Shown here piece by piece: positions 7,955 to 9,709 of a stretch of 9,709 bases of DNA. Source of the stretch: Yoonia sp. (GTDB lineage Bacteria > Pseudomonadota > Alphaproteobacteria > Rhodobacterales > Rhodobacteraceae); the NCBI GenBank assembly GCA_020627605.1, contig JAHDGO010000049.1:1-9709 (forward strand), written 5' to 3'. A model generated the notes under the pieces. That model saw only the letters and a program-made list of their open reading frames with translations, was not told the DNA's origin and made no database searches. A program made the translations under genes and the position numbers. How positions within the stretch are numbered: position 1 is the first letter of the stretch; each line of letters begins with the position of its first letter.

Positions 7955-9709
7955 GTCAGCACCTCTGGGGCAGGCTCGTCACTGTCGTCCCATTCGCCAA
8001 AGCGCGACAGGTGATCATATGTGCCGCTGTCGGTTTTCAGAAAATGCGCAATGCGTGCGGTATAGCCGCGTGTGGGGTCGGCCCAGTTGGCCAGCAGGGT
8101 TTCCAGGCCTTCCCAGACTGCGTCAGTCGGGTGCTTTTTCAGCGGGGCGGGGACAGTTTTCATGCTGGCGTTCACGCCAATAAAGGCCGCCCCGGCGACG
8201 GCATTGGCGGCAATATTCCCGAACGCGCCACGTTCCAGCATGGCGGCCTCGACCAGCAGCTGCTTGTCGAATTTTTCCTGCTGTGGCCCGGTTGGCATCT
8301 GGCCGGTCTTATAGTCATAGATCCAGGCCTCATCCGCTGCGGTCAGGTCGATGCGGTCAGCCTTGCAGGTCAGCAGAACGCCGGATGGGGCGACGATGAT
8401 CTCTCCCTTCTCTTCCAGCTTGGACGTGACAGCGCGCGCCTGCCGCTCTGCCTCATCAGCCAGAAACGGGTCGGCGGCGCGGTCCATGCGCGCGCGCCAG
8501 CTGGCACGCACTGTGGGCCATGGGCAGGCCGCATCCAGTTCTTCACGGGTGATCTGCATCAGCGCATCACGGTCATCGGGCCCATGCCCGGCGGCAATGA
8601 ACTTTTCAAGGATGCTGTGGATGATGATCCCCCGCAGGGGTGCATCGGCGCTGGGCACCAGCGGATCAAGCGGGTCAAGGCGCAGTGTCTTGCGTGCGTA
8701 GATCGCATAGGGGTCGCGGATCAGCGTCTTGAGCTGTGTGACCGACAATCGGTCGGGCCGCGCCGCCAGTGGCGGACAGGGCGAGGGGCGTTTGGCGGCT
8801 TCACTGCGTGTCCTTGGGGTGGCAAGTTCTTGCGCCATGGCCAGCCATTGGTCTCCGCGCGCGCGCATTTCCGACAAGGCGGCTGGCCCGTTCTGGTCCG
8901 GCAAGCCATCCAGCAAATTGGTCAGACGGTTGATCCAGCGCGATGGCACGGTTTCCGCCTCGGCAGAGCGCTTGGCGCGGGTGATCCAGACTTCCGGCCC
9001 GGCGATGGCCTGCTGGTAGTCATGTGCCGAAAGGCCAATCCGCCGTTCCGGCAGCAGCAATCCTGCCTCTGCCCGCATTACGCGGTTCAACCACGGATCG
9101 GCCTTGGGGGCCTCTGGCCAGACGCCATCGTTCATACCGCCGAGAATTGTCAGATCGACGCCATGCACCCGTGCCTCCAGCGTGCCCCAGATCAGGATGC
9201 CGGGGTGTCCAGCGTCCCGGTCACGCACGACGCCTTCTGCAATCACGCCACCAAACAGGCTGGCGTAATCGCGTGCGGTCATCGCGCCGCCAGCCGGTGC
9301 CGCGTGGACCAGCGTGTCGCAGATGCGGCGCGCCTCGCGTCCTGCGGCAAGATCCCACAGGCCGCCGGCATCTGCCCCGTCTGGGCCTGCGGCCAAGTCC
9401 GCGGCCAGTGTCAGATGCGCAGTCACCCGAGTGGCGAGCGGTGTTTCACCCTCATGGACCAGATCAAAGATCAGCGGCGCCAGCCAATGGGCCCAAGCCG
9501 CGCGACCGTCATCTTTTGCAGCCCAATCCAGCAAGGCGGTCGCGGTCGGGAATGGCGGGCCAAAACGGCGCAGATGCAGTTCCAGATCGCGGGTATGGCG
9601 CAGGTGATCCCCGCGATCCGCTGCGCCGGAATGACAAAGCGGATGCTTCAGAAGCGTCAGCAGCGCCTCACCCGTCAGGACATTGGCGAACAGGTCCGCC
9701 ACATGACGC
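7951..9709 (-). CDS. addB: AddB, partner nuclease subunit of AddAB (C-terminal part; 5' end outside the window)
   Basis: AddB is the second subunit of the AddAB double-strand break resection enzyme and contributes the nuclease that cuts the other strand. The frame is open to the right edge with 585 complete codons visible. Alphaproteobacterial AddB has around 1000 residues, so roughly 400 N-terminal residues lie outside. A GTG at 9702 is internal and is not the start. Numbering from that codon, the helicase-like region contains LTILGGMNDGVWPEAPKADP (184-203). The nuclease domain starts near 319 (LSVTQLKTLIRDPYAIYARK) and carries the RecB-family residues His362 (RGIIIHSILEKF), Asp449 in KADRID, Asp463/Lys465 in IYDYKTG, and Gln481. 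The nuclease therefore looks active. The cysteines that hold the iron-sulfur cluster in Bacillus-type AddB are absent: the first site reads RDPYAIY instead of a Cys-Pro, and no cysteine follows the DYKTG motif. The stop codon overlaps the addA start (ATGA). Confidence 0.95.
   Translation of the reverse strand, partial: RHVADLFANVLTGEALLTLLKHPLCHSGAADRGDHLRHTRDLELHLRRFGPPFPTATALLDWAAKDDGRAAWAHWLAPLIFDLVHEGETPLATRVTAHLTLAADLAAGPDGADAGGLWDLAAGREARRICDTLVHAAPAGGAMTARDYASLFGGVIAEGVVRDRDAGHPGILIWGTLEARVHGVDLTILGGMNDGVWPEAPKADPWLNRVMRAEAGLLLPERRIGLSAHDYQQAIAGPEVWITRAKRSAEAETVPSRWINRLTNLLDGLPDQNGPAALSEMRARGDQWLAMAQELATPRTRSEAAKRPSPCPPLAARPDRLSVTQLKTLIRDPYAIYARKTLRLDPLDPLVPSADAPLRGIIIHSILEKFIAAGHGPDDRDALMQITREELDAACPWPTVRASWRARMDRAADPFLADEAERQARAVTSKLEEKGEIIVAPSGVLLTCKADRIDLTAADEAWIYDYKTGQMPTGPQQEKFDKQLLVEAAMLERGAFGNIAANAVAGAAFIGVNASMKTVPAPLKKHPTDAVWEGLETLLANWADPTRGYTARIAHFLKTDSGTYDHLSRFGEWDDSDEPAPEVLT

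Overview
The window reads as ordinary chromosomal DNA of a GC-rich alphaproteobacterium. The best guess is Rhodobacteraceae of the Roseobacter group. This is inferred from the alphaproteobacterial style of HslV (short N-terminal extension before the catalytic threonine), the alphaproteobacterial AddA/AddB pair followed by trxA, and codon use. No mobile element, CRISPR array, tRNA or rRNA is visible.

There are three transcription units. (1) Minus strand, 3165 down to 1: hslV, a ten-helix membrane protein resembling DUF2157 proteins, hslU, and the start of another small membrane protein that leaves the window at its left end. The genes overlap or nearly touch at every junction, so this looks like one translationally coupled operon. 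HslV (peptidase) and HslU (AAA+ unfoldase) form the bacterial proteasome-like protease. The two membrane proteins have no known link to it. (2) Plus strand, 3268-4176: a single gene resembling capsular polysaccharide synthesis proteins of the KpsC/KpsS type. It is transcribed divergently from hslV and is the only plus-strand gene. (3) Minus strand, 9709 down to 4236: addB (5' end outside the window), addA and trxA. AddA and AddB form the helicase-nuclease that resects double-strand breaks for RecA-dependent repair. TrxA is a classical thioredoxin. A strong hairpin at 4189-4212 separates the convergent trxA and capsule-like genes and probably ends both.

Coding density is very high. The longest gene-free stretch is about 100 bp, between hslV and the capsule-like gene, and it must hold the divergent promoters. 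I did not find a clearly novel system. The points most worth a second look are the membrane-protein gene lodged between hslV and hslU with coupled translation, the isolated capsule-like gene, and the missing iron-sulfur cysteines in AddB.
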